Of a DNA stretch of 64,000 bases, positions 22,150 to 33,000 are shown piece after piece. The notes under the pieces are model-generated. The model was not told the origin of the DNA. It saw only the letters and a list, made by a program, of their open reading frames with translations, and ran no database searches. How positions within the stretch are numbered: the stretch's first letter is position 1; each line of letters starts with the position of its first letter. This stretch comes from Chiridota heheva (Eukaryota; Echinodermata; Holothuroidea; Apodida; Chiridotidae). The DNA is taken from the NCBI GenBank assembly GCA_020152595.1, contig JAIGNY010004328.1, positions 53,501-117,500 on the forward strand, given 5' to 3'. The translations under genes were made by a program, and so were the position numbers.

Positions 22150-23904
22150 TTGGTTCGCATGCGTAGCATTATGCGAACTTATGTAATGGCGATTACGTCC
22201 GTCCGGCCGTCCACAGATTTGTCCTGAGATTTCCTCAGAAATGTTAAAGTTTTTTAAGAATTCCTCAGAAAATGTTAAAGTTTCTTCAGAGTTCCTCAGA
22301 AAAAGTTAAAGTTTCTTCAGATATCCTTATGGAAGGTTAGAATTTCCTTATAAAATGTTAAAGTTTTTCAGAGATACTTAAGATAGGATTGAAGACTAGT
22401 TTCCTTAAAAAGTCTACAATACATTTGATATTTTCTTAGAAGATAACTGTAAAATGATATAATTTTCCAATATTCTTCAGAGATCTTCAAGTCTCTCTTG
22501 TAGCATTTGAGATTTAAAATCCTTAAAATTCTTCAAAATATTTGGGCACCAACAGTTATATCAGGCATGATTTTTTTAAACTCCACCTTTATTATTGTGC
22601 TCATTTGCATAAAGTTGCTACAGTATTATGACCTGACCAGACTTTTTTATTTAATATGCTTAGTCAGGGAGTGTGACAGGATGTGATTGCATATAAACAT
22701 AGGGAGGGATGACATGTGGGACATGGATGGAGGCCATAGAGGACATGATTTAATATTTACCATGTTGTATACACCAAGGGCTATATCAGGCATAATTATT
22801 TGACTCCACATTTTTTTCTTATTCAACAACACATTTGCATATAAGTTATTATATAAACTGATACTTTAATACATAGTATGCTCAATCAGGGACTGTGATA
22901 GCTAGGATGAGACTTCTTATGGGGCTTATGGGATGTCATGTGAGATATAGGGTGGGATGTCATGTGAGACATAGGTTGGGATGCCATGTGGGACATGCGG
23001 TGGGATGTCATGTGGGACATGGGATGGGATGCCATGTGGAAGAGGGTGGAATGCCACGTATGATATGTGGTGGAATGCCATGCAGGACATAGGGTGGATT
23101 GCCATGGGATGGAATGTCATGTGGGACATGGGATGCCATGTGGGACATGGGATGCCATGTGGGACATGGGATGCCATGTGGGACATGGGATGCCATGTGG
23201 GACATGGGATGCCATGTGGGACATGGGATGCCAAGTGGGACATGGGATGCCAAGTGGGACATGGGATGCCATGTGGGACATGGGATGCCATGTGGGACAT
23301 GGGATGCCATGTGGGACAAGGATGCCATGTGGGACATGGATGCCATGTGGGACATGGGATGCCATGTGGGACATGGGATGCCATGTGGGACATGGGATGC
23401 CATGTGGGACATGGGATGCCATGGGACATGGGATGTCATGTGGGACATGGGATGCCATGTGGGACGTGGGATGCCATGTGGGGACGTGGGATGCCATGTG
23501 GGGCGTGGGATGCCATGTGGGGCGTGGGATGCCATGTGGGACGGGATGCCATGTGGGACGTGGGATGCCATGTGGGGACGTGGGATGCCATGTGGGGACG
23601 TGGGATGCCATGTGGGACATGGGATGCCATGTGGGACATGGGATGCCATGTGGGACATGGGATGCCATGTGGGACGTGGGATGCCATGTGGGACGTGGGA
23701 TGCCATGTGGGACATGGGATGCCATGTGGGACATGGGATGCCATGTGGGACATGGGATGCCTTGTGGGACATGGGATGCCTTATGGGACATGGGATGCCA
23801 TGTGGGACTTAGTGTGAGGTGTCATTTTTATAATTGGCCAGGTCATATGATATGGGTGTCAATTTGCATGGGCATGCGAACCATGACGGTATTTACCGTT
23901 CTAG
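22150..23904 (+). mobile_element. Helentron/HINE-like element B with internal minisatellite, 1755 bp
   Basis: Same termini as copy A: TTGGTTCGCATGCG at the left; GCATGCGAACCATG, hairpin ACGGTA-TT-TACCGT (23886-23899) and TCTAG before T at the right. The 5' third carries CCTCAGAAA/GTTAAAGTTT repeats. The middle carries noncoding blocks shared with copy C (for example GGGCTATATCAGGCAT and CTCAATCAGGGACTGTGATA), and the 3' half is a 19-bp satellite. A central tandem array between subterminal inverted repeats is a described feature of HINE/DINE-1 elements. No Rep/helicase gene is present, so it would depend on a partner. Confidence 0.65.
22985..23812. repeat. 19-bp minisatellite GGATGCCATGTGGGACATG
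   Basis: About 36 near-identical units from 23110 onward, preceded by more diverged units. Substitution variants (GACGTG, GGCGTG, AAGTGG) are clustered in blocks. Because 19 is not divisible by 3 and the unit lacks stops in most frames, open frames of 224-287 codons appear on both strands; these are artefacts. Confidence 0.95.
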
Positions 23905-24117
23905 TTCACCTTGGTTTGTCTCGCTTTTGACAATCACTTTTTAGGACAGTGTGACGTTTAAAAAAAGTACCATTGTTTGCATCATATTTAAATTTTAAAG
24001 GGTCACTTTTAGGTGAAAAAGTAGTTGCCTGGCGGGCAGATCACTTTGACAATCCACTTGCCCGGACATGAGTTTTGGTTGCCCTGGGCGTCCGGACAGG
24101 CGATTTGTCGAACGCTG

Positions 24118-24125
24118 CCAAGGGG
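24118..24125. repeat. Right 8-bp target-site duplication of the hAT element
   Basis: CCAAGGGG, identical to 16202-16209. Confidence 0.9.
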
Positions 24126-24200
24126 GCTTTCAAATGTAAAAAATACTTTTCAAAAAGAAACACAGATGATTTACATAAATTTGGCACAGCCCTTACAGAA
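24118..24200 (-). pseudogene. CACTA-like transposase copy 1, piece upstream of the hAT insertion
   Basis: Minus-strand sequence reads AVPNLCKSSVFLFEKYFLHL, then KAPL at the target site, in frame with LVFHEYCATC on the other side of the hAT. Copy 2 has the colinear segment AVPNLCKTSVYFF...LKDSSCISQVLCE (31010-31060), which confirms the join. The upstream edge runs straight into the 21-bp array at 24196-24772 in the same frame. Confidence 0.8.
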
Positions 24201-24772
24201 AAACTAGCTTGCAGCAAGCTAACACTAGCTTGCAGCAAGCTAACACTAGCTTGCAGCAAGCTAACACTAGCTTGCAGCAAGCTAACACCAGCTTGCAGCA
24301 AGCTAACACTAGCTTGCAGCAAGTTAACACCAGCTTGCAGCAAGCTAACACTAGCTTGCAGCAAGCTAACACAGCTTGCAGCAAGCTAACACTAGCTTGC
24401 AGCAAGCTAACACCAGCTTGCAGCAAGCTAACACTAGCTTGCAGCAAACTAACACCAGCTTGCAGCAAGCTAACACTAGCTTGCAGCAAGTTAACACTAG
24501 CTTGCAGCAAGCTAACACTAGCTTGCAGCAAGTTAACACTAGCTTGCAGCAAGCTAACACCAGCTTGCAGCAAGCTAACACTAGCTTGCAGCAAGCTAAC
24601 ACTAGCTTGCAGCAAGCTAACACTAGCTTGCAGCAAGCTAACACTAGCTTGCAGCAAGCTAACACTAGCTTGCAGCAAGCTAACACTAGCTTGCAGCAAG
24701 CTAACACTAGCTTGCAGCAAGCTAACACTAGCTTGCAGCAAGCTAACACTAGTTTTAACACTAGCTTGCGCA
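24196..24772. repeat. 21-bp minisatellite of near-perfect hairpins
   Basis: About 27 copies. Each unit is AGCTTGC-A-GCAAGCT, a perfect 7-bp inverted repeat with a one-base centre, followed by AACACT or AACACC. The minus frame encodes LLQASVS heptads and is continuous with the CACTA transposase piece below 24200, apart from units of altered length such as the one near 24370. It probably expanded within, or at the edge of, that exon. Confidence 0.95.
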
Positions 24773-25085
24773 AGCTAACATGAAGTTTTTGCTAGCTAAC
24801 ATGAAGTTTTTGCTAGCTTGCGCAAGCTAGCATGTAATTTTTGTTAGCTTGTGCAAGCTAACATGAAATTTGTGCTAGCTTGCGCAAACTAACATCAAAT
24901 TCATGCTAGCTTGTGTCAGCTAACATCAAATTTTGCTAGCTTGCGCAAGCTAGCATCAAATTTTTGCTAGTTTGCGCAAGCTAACATCAAATTTTCTAGC
25001 TTGCGCAAGCTGACATCAAATTTTTGCTAGCTTGAGCAAGCTAACAAATTTTTGTTAGCTTGTGCAAGCTAACACAGTTTCTTTG
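24773..25085. repeat. Diverged palindrome array, about 36-40-bp spacing
   Basis: Repeated near-perfect palindromes such as GCTAGCTTGCGCAAGCTAGC (about 24813-24832) and GTTAGCTTGTGCAAGCTAAC are separated by CATGAAATTTTTG-like or CATCAAATTTTTG-like spacers. The core is clearly related to the adjoining 21-bp unit, which looks like a shortened, homogenised derivative. Confidence 0.85.
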
Positions 25086-26329
25086 GGAGTTTATGCAAGT
25101 TATTACACAATAAGCGAGTTCGTAGTTAACGCTATATGCATGCGCGACGGAAATCCATGACCTCTCGCTTTAGATCAAGCGGACCCCAAATCGATTGTTT
25201 TGGAGCTTCCACTGCAAACACCATTGTTGGACTGTGTACTAATCGATCGTTGAGAGTAACTGTCCAAATACAGGCTTTATTTGCTTGTGCTTATTTACGT
25301 TTTTCATAGGGAACCGCCTTATGGTGAGTACATCTATACTTTTTTTTCAGTAAAGTCGAAGAATCTTATTGGAAAATGAACGATACAGCGATGAAAATCG
25401 GATCTTTCGATGCATGATTTTACGATGCATAGGCTAACGTTAGCATTCATGTTCATTACCCGAAGAAAAAAAATATTGTCATTGATGTATTTCCCTCTCT
25501 AAAGTAACTTAATGAAAATGGATGTACAAAGATTAAATATTTTTTTGATGTGTTTTTTTTTCTTCTAACGACCGGCGATTCAAGGCATGTTTTAATTGTA
25601 AAAATCAGTGATACTGATATTTTTCGTGCAACTAGTTATAGGCTACTTGGCGTGTTAAGACTGATAATTTTCATGAGCAAAGGTATACATTCACGGGCAA
25701 GGGATGATGGAATATGGGGGTTGCATCGTGAAATAATTTCTCGGCAAAAAGGGTATTGAATTTTATCCCCGAAAGATTAAAATACTCTTATGTCTTACTT
25801 CGCTGTGAAAAACATTCTTGTTATTTTAGTCAAGCCTCAAGGGGAGAAGTAACCAGATGATTACTTTCAAATGAGATACAGAATGAATGCAGACTTACAC
25901 TTTGCATTAGTTTTTTTTTAATGCATTCTTTTGTCTATTAATGAACGTCCTGAGTCTATCTGCAGGGGCGCCCTTTTTCAGGGGCGCTTTTTTTCATGCG
26001 CTGCCCCGCCGCTTATCTTACTTTCTGGCGCCCCTCCCTGTTTTTTCGTATCTGACCTGTGAAAGTGTGTTTTGATACACCCTCACACCATTCCACCAAG
26101 CTCCACTGTGCGCCGTGTTTATTTAGTGTTTTTAACACTATTTATTTCTTAAAATACAATTCTACCACTCACCGTGACTCAGGCATAACAAAATTTAAAT
26201 TTGATGTCTGATTTGACTGCTCTTTTTATTTTATGGCCTCATTTTGTTATAAAAAATCACCCCTTTACAGTAAATTTTCAAATCCACCCGAAAATTCAAA
26301 CGAAGGGGAAAATCCCCATCCCACATTTT
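25086..26329. other. Noncoding stretch with one small palindromic element
   Basis: At about 25963-26039 a GC-rich segment begins CAGGGGCGCC and ends GGCGCCCCTCCCTG, giving short inverted ends around an 80-bp interior. This may be a tiny MITE. Nothing else is recognised. Confidence 0.4.
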
Positions 26330-26915
26330 CATTCAAAGAAAGATTAATGTGGATTTTCATTATTCCTACTGTATGTGATAAAGAACATTTTAGTAACAAT
26401 TTGGTACAAAAAGTGAGGTTGATATCATATTCCATTCAAGAAATATAATTTTTTTAAAGAGAAGAAAAATGCTCTTAAAAACACCTCGTACAGAATATGT
26501 CCTTCGGTTTGATTATGTAAGCAGGCAAATTCATGAAAAAATCTTTTGTATTTCTTTGAAATTGACTTAAATTTTTCCCACATTGAAAATGTGACGTACA
26601 TTGAAAAAGAAAAGAACAAAAAAAATTCATGTCAAGTGTGCATTTCACCATATCCCTTTTTTCAACCCAAAGCTATTTGGGATTAAGTGAGAAACATGTT
26701 ATTAAATTTGCAAGAAATACATCAGAATTTTTGCTGAATTTGCCTGCTCACCTGTACGCAATCAAGCTGAAGGAAAAATTATATACCAGGTATTTTAACA
26801 GCATCTTTCCTTTCTTTAAATTATGATGTCTTCTGAATGGAATTAAGATATAACTTAGTTCTTTACCATAAATGAAAAATGAAAATCCACATGAATATTT
26901 CTTTGACCAAATAAG
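26330..26915. repeat. Second long inverted repeat (foldback), arms about 220-250 bp
   Basis: The left arm (about 26330-26580) and the reverse complement of the right arm (about 26685-26915) share, in order, TTCATGTGGATTTTCAT-like, GATAAAGAAC, CATTC.AGA, TTTAAAGA, ATGCT.TTAAAA, AGCAGGCAAATTCA and TGTATTTCTT. Identity is roughly 75-80 percent with indels. A spacer of about 100 bp is left for a loop. No transposase or target duplication was found, and it is unrelated in sequence to the 7.3-7.7 kb foldback. Confidence 0.7.
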
Positions 26916-27254
26916 ATAAAATCAACTTAAAAGATACCTTTCTTAGAGAACTGCGGTTTGGTCCATGTCATATCGCAAATTCGTTTTGGCTGAACATTCT
27001 TCTTGGCTCCAAAAGCAGACTAGCCACATTCACGTGAAGTGCATGATGGGTTTGCGAGTCCATTTCTCCAAGCAAAATTGACCTTAAAAAGAACTGCGGC
27101 GATGTGGCTGCATGTGGAACTGTACCTGGAAAGCAAAAAGAGACGGAAAATTGATTTAATTACAAATCAAATTAAATCTTGACTGGATACTAGACATGGT
27201 TAGTCATGATAATTTCAAACAAACCTGCAAATACATCCAGTTATTGCACTTCAT
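26916..27254. other. Noncoding stretch
   Basis: Nothing recognised. Confidence 0.3.
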
Positions 27255-27594
27255 TGACTATATGATGCACCCCTAACCGGCCATGTGATGTGACGCACCC
27301 TCTAACCGGCCATGTGATGTGACGCACCCCCTAACCGGCCATGTGATGTGACGCACCCCCTAACCAGCCATGTGATGTGAAGCACCCCCTAAACGGCCAT
27401 GTGATGTAATGCACCCCCTAACCGGCCATGTGATGCGACGCACCCCCTAACCGGCCATGTGATGTGACGCACCCCCTAACCAGCCATGTGATGTGAAGCA
27501 CCCCCTAAACGGCCATGTGATGTAATGCACCCCCTAACCGGCCATGTGATGTGACGCACCCCCTAACCGGCCATGTGATGTGACGCACCCCCCA
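27255..27594. repeat. 29-bp minisatellite
   Basis: About 12 copies of a unit built on CCCCCTAACCGGCCATGTGA followed by TGTGACGCA. A two-variant block (CCAGCC with GAAGC, then AAACGG with TAATGC) recurs, which suggests a higher-order repeat of several units. Confidence 0.95.
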
Positions 27595-27985
27595 TCATCA
27601 ACCTTACACAACATTCTACTCACTTGCGCACATTGAAGGTACTGTAGACCATGATGTGCCATCATTACTACACTTTCCACGCTACATTTGTGGACGTTCG
27701 ATGCACCAATGAATTGCAATTTGAAAAATATTGGCAGGCTGGTACTTTGGTTTGGGTTAAGTAATTTGTATGGTACATTATGGGATACGATAGCTTTAAA
27801 TAAATTTGTTAATTTGTACTGAATGATTTATTTTTGTTTATTTTCATGTTAACATACGCAGTATATTTACACTGATCCACTGGCACTGACCTGCAATTTT
27901 GCCAAAATAAATGCAAAAGTTTGAATTATTCTTGTCTTTTCGTGTAATATTATTATTTCTCGATTGTTTAATTCAACTTTGCATA
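27595..27985. other. Noncoding stretch
   Basis: The nuclease (YqaJ-type) domain expected downstream of the SAP-type ORF in ISL2EU-like elements is not seen here. No other feature is recognised. Confidence 0.35.
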
Positions 27986-27988
27986 CAC

Positions 27989-28605
27989 CTACAATAGCAA
28001 ACTTACTTTGCAAAGCATGTGCAGAAAGCGGAGGGGACCTTTCCGGTTTTTTCTCCCAGCACACACCCACACTTTCCAAGGCAGATTATTGACATTTTGT
28101 GATGGCCTGCAGTCTGCTCGTAGCACACAAAACTCACTGTCACTACCACTGATATCTAGTCCATGGTATTTTATAGTACTTAGCCAACCTAAAGCGAAAT
28201 AACTATAGGCCTTTCCTTCCTTATAGTCTGACATAAGTCTTTGCCTAAGAGGCACATCGTCCAGCTTTGAAAGATAATGTCCAATATCAAAAGACAATGG
28301 GAGGCCACTTTCCAATGCTATTGTCCTCTGACTCCCATCCATTCTCAAGATGTAACGGGTCCGGAATAGCTTTCCCCTCTATGTCCAACAAACTATCGTA
28401 TTTGTCAGCTCTGCTTTCTGCGGCAGTGGCAGGGTCAACTGGTTTGATGTACTCCGGCAGCCGGAGTGCACTAAACACAAGGGCCACCAATTCATCTTTT
28501 CGACCAGACAACTTAAGTCCTCTTTTTCCCAAAAAATCCTTTAAAGCCTTCACAGTCCATTAGACGAATGTTTTCTTTGTTCCTCATCCATCACTAACAA
28601 AAATT
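27989..28605 (-). pseudogene. SAP-domain protein of an ISL2EU-like element (ORF2), partial
   Basis: The first frame opens with a SAP motif, VKALKDFLGKRGLKLSGRKD (about 28495-28555), which in other proteins binds scaffold or AT-rich DNA. A linker with DKYDSLLDIEGKAIPDPL leads into IGHYLSKLDD, YKEGKAYSYFALGW and CRPSQNVNNLPWKVWV. That series occurs in the transposon-encoded proteins that continue into a SWIM zinc finger and a YqaJ-type exonuclease. The SWIM region is damaged: SAHALQ stands where a Cys-x-Cys is expected, followed by a GTAAGT donor-like site. The nuclease domain is missing. Two frames are used, so at least one frameshift is present near 28340. It lies just downstream of the THAP-DDE transposase on the same strand, the two-gene layout of ISL2EU elements. 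Confidence 0.65.
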
Positions 28606-28666
28606 ATGGAAAATGTAGTGCAAAATCTCAAGAAATTTTTCGAATATGAACTAATGCTGCTTCACC

Positions 28667-29995
28667 TTAGCCTTTACTTGGTGGTGGGATCTCTAGCTTG
28701 GCATGTCTCATCAAAAGTTCTTCCTTGATGGTGAACCCTCTGTCAGCAAGTATGATATCCCCCTTGTCAATTAAATTTAAAAAAATCCAGACTCCTTTGT
28801 AATTAAAACATCTGATGCCCTCCCTCCCCAAGCTTTTGAAATGAGCGATAGCATGCCATTTGGAGCTATGGCAACCAAAAACTTGATGGTATTATGTCGC
28901 TTGTAGTCCGACCATGTTAGTGCCTGAAGTTCCAAATTTCGTGGCTGACCAATAAATACTTCCATACAATTTATGGTACACCTCAATGTCTTGTACTTAT
29001 TCTTAAGGCTCACAGGCATTTTCTCCAATATGATTTCCTTGTCTGGCCAGAAGATTAGTGGTTTGAGCTCAAAAGCCAGGAATTTGACCCATGTGTTGAA
29101 TATTTGCGAGGCGCTTCCCGACGATACACAAAACAAACTTGCCAGACAGGAAATCGTGAGGGCCATTCTCAATTTAAGAAGGACCAACAGGAACTCTTCC
29201 TTCACCGTGAGTGTTCATGCAGGTCCAAGCTTGGTCAGCTGCCTTATTGGAGTTCTCCTTGGGGATGACTCTTTCTTCCTGCCACACCACTACCTTATCT
29301 TTTTCCCATTTGGCAACAGGTACTGGTACAATGCCATAAACTTGGTCTGTGACTGTATGCCAGTGTATGACTTCACAGTGGTGTCATTCTTCACGATAAT
29401 TTTCTAAATCAGATAATCATTTGTGTGTTGCACTTTAGTGTGTATCTTCTTCTTCTTTAATTTTGCAACCTTGCTTACAAGTTCTTGGATTTTCTTTGCT
29501 TTATCAACACACTCTACACAATCAGTTGCAGGAGCATAATAGGAATGTTCTTCCAGATGAGGCTTCATTGTTTTCTTAGGAGGACCATCAGTTCCTTCAG
29601 CTGTTGAAGGCTCAAACTCTTCAACAACAGGTACCTCCTCTGGTGGTGCAGCAGCTGGTGCTGTTTGTTTTGAGTCCTTTTTCATTGATGATTTCAATTC
29701 ATTTTTACGAGATGGCTTTCTTGCAGCTTTTGTTGATAGCTTGTCATATCCCAAATTTTCTAAAGGGTTTGGGTGGGCAGATGTTGGCTCTGTGTCAACA
29801 AAATGTAATGAGCAAATTCTCTCATCTTTTGATGGTTGCCAGTTTTTCCCATCTTTACTTTTTCTGTTGACAAGCTTTGTCCATGTTTTCCTCCGTTCTG
29901 GGTCCTTGGTTTCAGTAGGGAATGGAAATAATTGAACGGTGGCTTACATTCACAACGACCAAACTCTAAACCATGAAGTTTACCTAAATGAGAGT
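28667..29995 (-). pseudogene. THAP-HTH-DDE transposase of an ISL2EU-like element (ORF1)
   Basis: Reading leftward from 29995, a THAP finger shows FGRCECKPPF, FPTETKDPERRKTW and RICSLHFVDTEP. A basic Pro-rich linker and a short coiled coil (VDKAKKIQELVSKVAKLKKK) follow. Next is a TGIQSQTKFMALYQYLLP segment and a helix-turn-helix region (KEEFLLVLLKLRMAL). The DDE domain reads INCMEVFIGQP, TWSDYKRHNTIKFLVAIAPN, KAWGGRASDVLIT and, after a frameshift near 28783, DIILADRGFTIKEELL. The normal first catalytic Asp (IDCTE) is Asn, and a TGA interrupts at about 29217, so this copy is inactive. The domain order matches ISL2EU-type transposases. The initiating exon upstream of the finger was not found; the CACTA-like gene begins within 20-30 bp. 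Confidence 0.8.
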
Positions 29996-30013
29996 ACCAC
30001 TTGTTCAGCCTCT

Positions 30014-33000
30014 TTACATACTATGTATCAACTTCTGGAGATGAGAGATAAGTGAAAAAGCTTCCCTGGAGTAAGCAGAAGAAAACCAAAGTTGAAGAAG
30101 TTTCCGATCAATACCGAGGAGAACTTGATGCATGTAATCTGCAGCTGTTTCTTTAATGATGTCACATCCCCAAAACATGAACCAGGAAAGTCCTTTAATC
30201 CCATCTATAACCTTATTTTCAACAAGTGCTGCAACTCCTGCTCCAAGAGTTTCTTTATGTGTACGTTTTGGTCCATTCCTGTTAACATAATCAAGAGGGT
30301 ACACATGAGTAAATCCTCTCTCAACAGGTATATCTTTTCCTTCTTGTTTGCAATATGTGCACCCAAATGCCCCATTAAATTGTTTCATATTCAATACTAT
30401 GCTTTTAGCAGGCAAGTCACAAGTTCCCCAAGCAGGATACCTCTTACTGTTGTGTATTTCTCCTCACCAGCCATCTTCACCTGAAAACCTTCTTTTAATG
30501 TTCACAACAAAGAATGAAATGGTTCAGAAATGAGGTCATATATGGCTTGGGGGATCTGTACCACAATCCAGCAAAGATCATATTTTCTTTTAAAATCCTA
30601 TTTCTAAAGGGCAGCTCATTGATCATAAAATAAAGTGGCCAAATGGAAGACTGATAATTTGAATAGAGGAATACCATCTGTATACCAAAAGAGGGAAATA
30701 TTTTGATCATTGTTCAAAAACCCATTTGCTCCACAGTGTGCCTGGTATTGGTATCCATCATAAATGTCTTCAATATTGTTGGGCTTTGATTTGTTTCGCA
30801 CAAATTTATGTTTCATATCATCAGATATTCCTTTCCAAATAAGTATGTTTACAAGTTGTGAAATTACCAAAATTTCAATGAAGTCATCTCTACTTTCTGG
30901 TTCCGCTAATGAGGAATTGCATGCTGGACAGTGTGTATTAAACACCTTCATCTTTCAACAGGAAAAAACATTTCACACAAAACTTGTGAAATACAAGAGG
31001 AGTCTTTAAGTCCGAAATTTAAAAAAATAAAAAAATAAACAGATGTCTTGCACAAATTTGGCACAGCACAATGAAGTGATATAAGCATTAACAAGTCCTG
31101 CAGACACTTTCCGGATAGTTGGTATCTCATCACAAACATGAGGATGAGGTACAAGCTGTCATCCAGGGTCAGGGGTGCACCATCATACAGTGGTCTCTTA
31201 TTGTCATCCAGGGTCAGGGGTGCACCATCATACAGTGGTCTCTTATTGTCATCCAGGGTCAGGGGTGCACCATCATACAGTGGTCTCTTATTGTCATCCA
31301 GGGTCAGGGTGCACCATCATACAGTGGTCTCTTATTGTCATCCAGGGTCAGGGTGCACCATCATACAGTGGTCTTTTATTGTCATCCAGGGTCAGGGTGC
31401 ACCATCATTAGTGGTCTTTATTGTCATCCAGGGTCAGGGGTGCACCATCATACAGTGGTCTCTTATTGTCATCCAGGGTCAGGTGTGCACCATCATACAG
31501 TGGTCTCTTATTGTCATCCAGGGTCAGGGGTGCACCATCATACAGTGGTCTCTTATTGTCATCCAGGGTCAGGGTGCACCATCATACAGTGGTCTTTTAT
31601 TGTCATCCAGGGTCAGGGTGCACCATCATTAGTGGTCTTTTATTGTCATCCAGGGTCAGGGGTGCACCATCATACAGTGGTCTCTTATTGTCATCCAGGG
31701 TCAGGTGTGCACCATCATACAGTGGTCTCTTATTGTCATCCAGGGTCAGGGGTGCACCATCATACAGTGGTCTCTTATTGTCATCCAGGGTCAGGGGTGC
31801 ACCATCATACAGTGGTCTCTTATTGTCATCCAGGGTCAGGGGTGCACCATCATACAGTGGTCTCTTACTGTCATCCAGGGTCAGGGGTGCACCATCATAC
31901 AGTGGTCTTTTATTGTCATCCAGGGTCAGGGGTGCACCATCATACGTGGTCTCTTATTGTCATCCAGGGTCAGGGGTGTACCATCATACAGTGGTCTTTT
32001 ATTGTCATCCAGGGTCAGGGGTGCACCATCATACAGTGGTCTCTTATTGTCAGATTGTGGGTATCCGATTCTGTATGTTCATCTACAAAATCTTCATAGT
32101 TATATACATCATCATCACAGTCATTCCTACAGTCATACCAAATTTCTTCATCATCTTTGTCTTCATCATCTGTGAATTCATGGCTGCTTCCAAAGTTGTG
32201 GGTATTGTCCTAGATTACCTTAATATGTGGTTCAATAGTTGACAGGTCCCTGTTAAGAAAGATAGAGAGAAAAACAAAATAAAAGTATTATGTTTTACTA
32301 TAGTATAAACATAAGACAGTACAGCACACAGGGCACTACAACCACCATGAAGAATAAACAGTTACATGTAAAAGAAAAAAGTATATGGCTTAGCTTCTCT
32401 TTGAAAATAAAAGCCCTCTCAACAGCTACTTAAATCTCAATTAAATATTTTATGGAGGGATCATCCACCTGAGTTTACACCTGACTGATTTTAGTTTGGA
32501 TTGTGTTTTTCTCATGTGATTTATCAAACTATTTTGTTTTTCTGTGCATGACTGAAGTGCCCTACTCGTTAGCTTAAAAGAAATTTCAGATAGATTTAAC
32601 AAGTCTACAAGAAAGATTCAATACCTCATCATCGGTGAGAATATGGTGGAAAACTTTACTATTGCATGCCAGTCATGCATGCCAAATGGCTTATTTCCAA
32701 CTCACTCCTTAAAGTCATGCAGAAGGCTGTACAATGTGGGCTTGGTTCAGGCCTACTAAACTAAAGGTGGATATGGAAGAATACTGTGTAACACTCAGTG
32801 GAGTCAAACATGCTGCCATGAATGAACAAGGAAATTGATTGGGACGGAAGTGGAAGAACACCAGGTTTGACCCTGCTCTTTTCAAGAAGTGATCAGAGAA
32901 CCAGGCAGGGGGCGGGAAACACTGCCGTGGGGACCGCCATTTAACATCCTCATCCGATACTAGACGGTGAGCGCTACCCAACCATTATCCACTTTTCAAA

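Larger units (their letters stand above)
16210..24117 (-). mobile_element. hAT transposon, 7908 bp, nested in a CACTA-like gene
   Basis: The left end CAGTGTTCGACAAATCG and the reverse complement of the right end, CAGCGTTCGACAAATCG, differ at one base in 17, and CCAAGGGG flanks both. Both subterminal regions hold several TTGCCCGG-type motifs in each orientation (16240-16310 and 24030-24100), likely transposase binding sites. The transposase gene (17121-19274) runs on the minus strand. The remaining 4.8 kb is noncoding and inflated by two later Helentron/HINE-like insertions (19962-20187 and 22150-23904), so the original element was nearer 5.9 kb. Removing 16210-24117 plus one duplication leaves the flanking CACTA reading frame continuous. 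Confidence 0.9.

Noticed and set aside
21792-22166. 124-codon plus-strand gene with a C-terminal membrane segment
   Set aside because: No domain, no splice support, and it runs into the start of Helentron copy B; it lies in hAT noncoding sequence.
22926-23930. Open frames of 224-287 codons on both strands rich in Gly, Met, His, Pro
   Set aside because: They are translations of a stop-poor 19-bp satellite in several frames at once. No domain, no flanking exons.
16210-24117. The 7.9-kb hAT as an unusually large autonomous element carrying cargo
   Set aside because: The extra length is explained by nested Helentron-like copies and a satellite; no cargo gene was recognised.
24193-24783. Open frames with LLQASVS or QQANTS repeats as a fibrous protein gene
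   Set aside because: They come from the 21-bp array. Only the minus frame near 24200 joins real transposase sequence; the plus-strand frames are shadows.
24196-25085. CRISPR-like array (palindromic repeats with spacers)
   Set aside because: The spacers are near-identical, no cas genes exist, and the surroundings are eukaryotic transposons.
31119-32242. Plus-strand frames up to 326 codons with HPGSG repeats
   Set aside because: Opposite-strand shadows of the 45-bp coding minisatellite.
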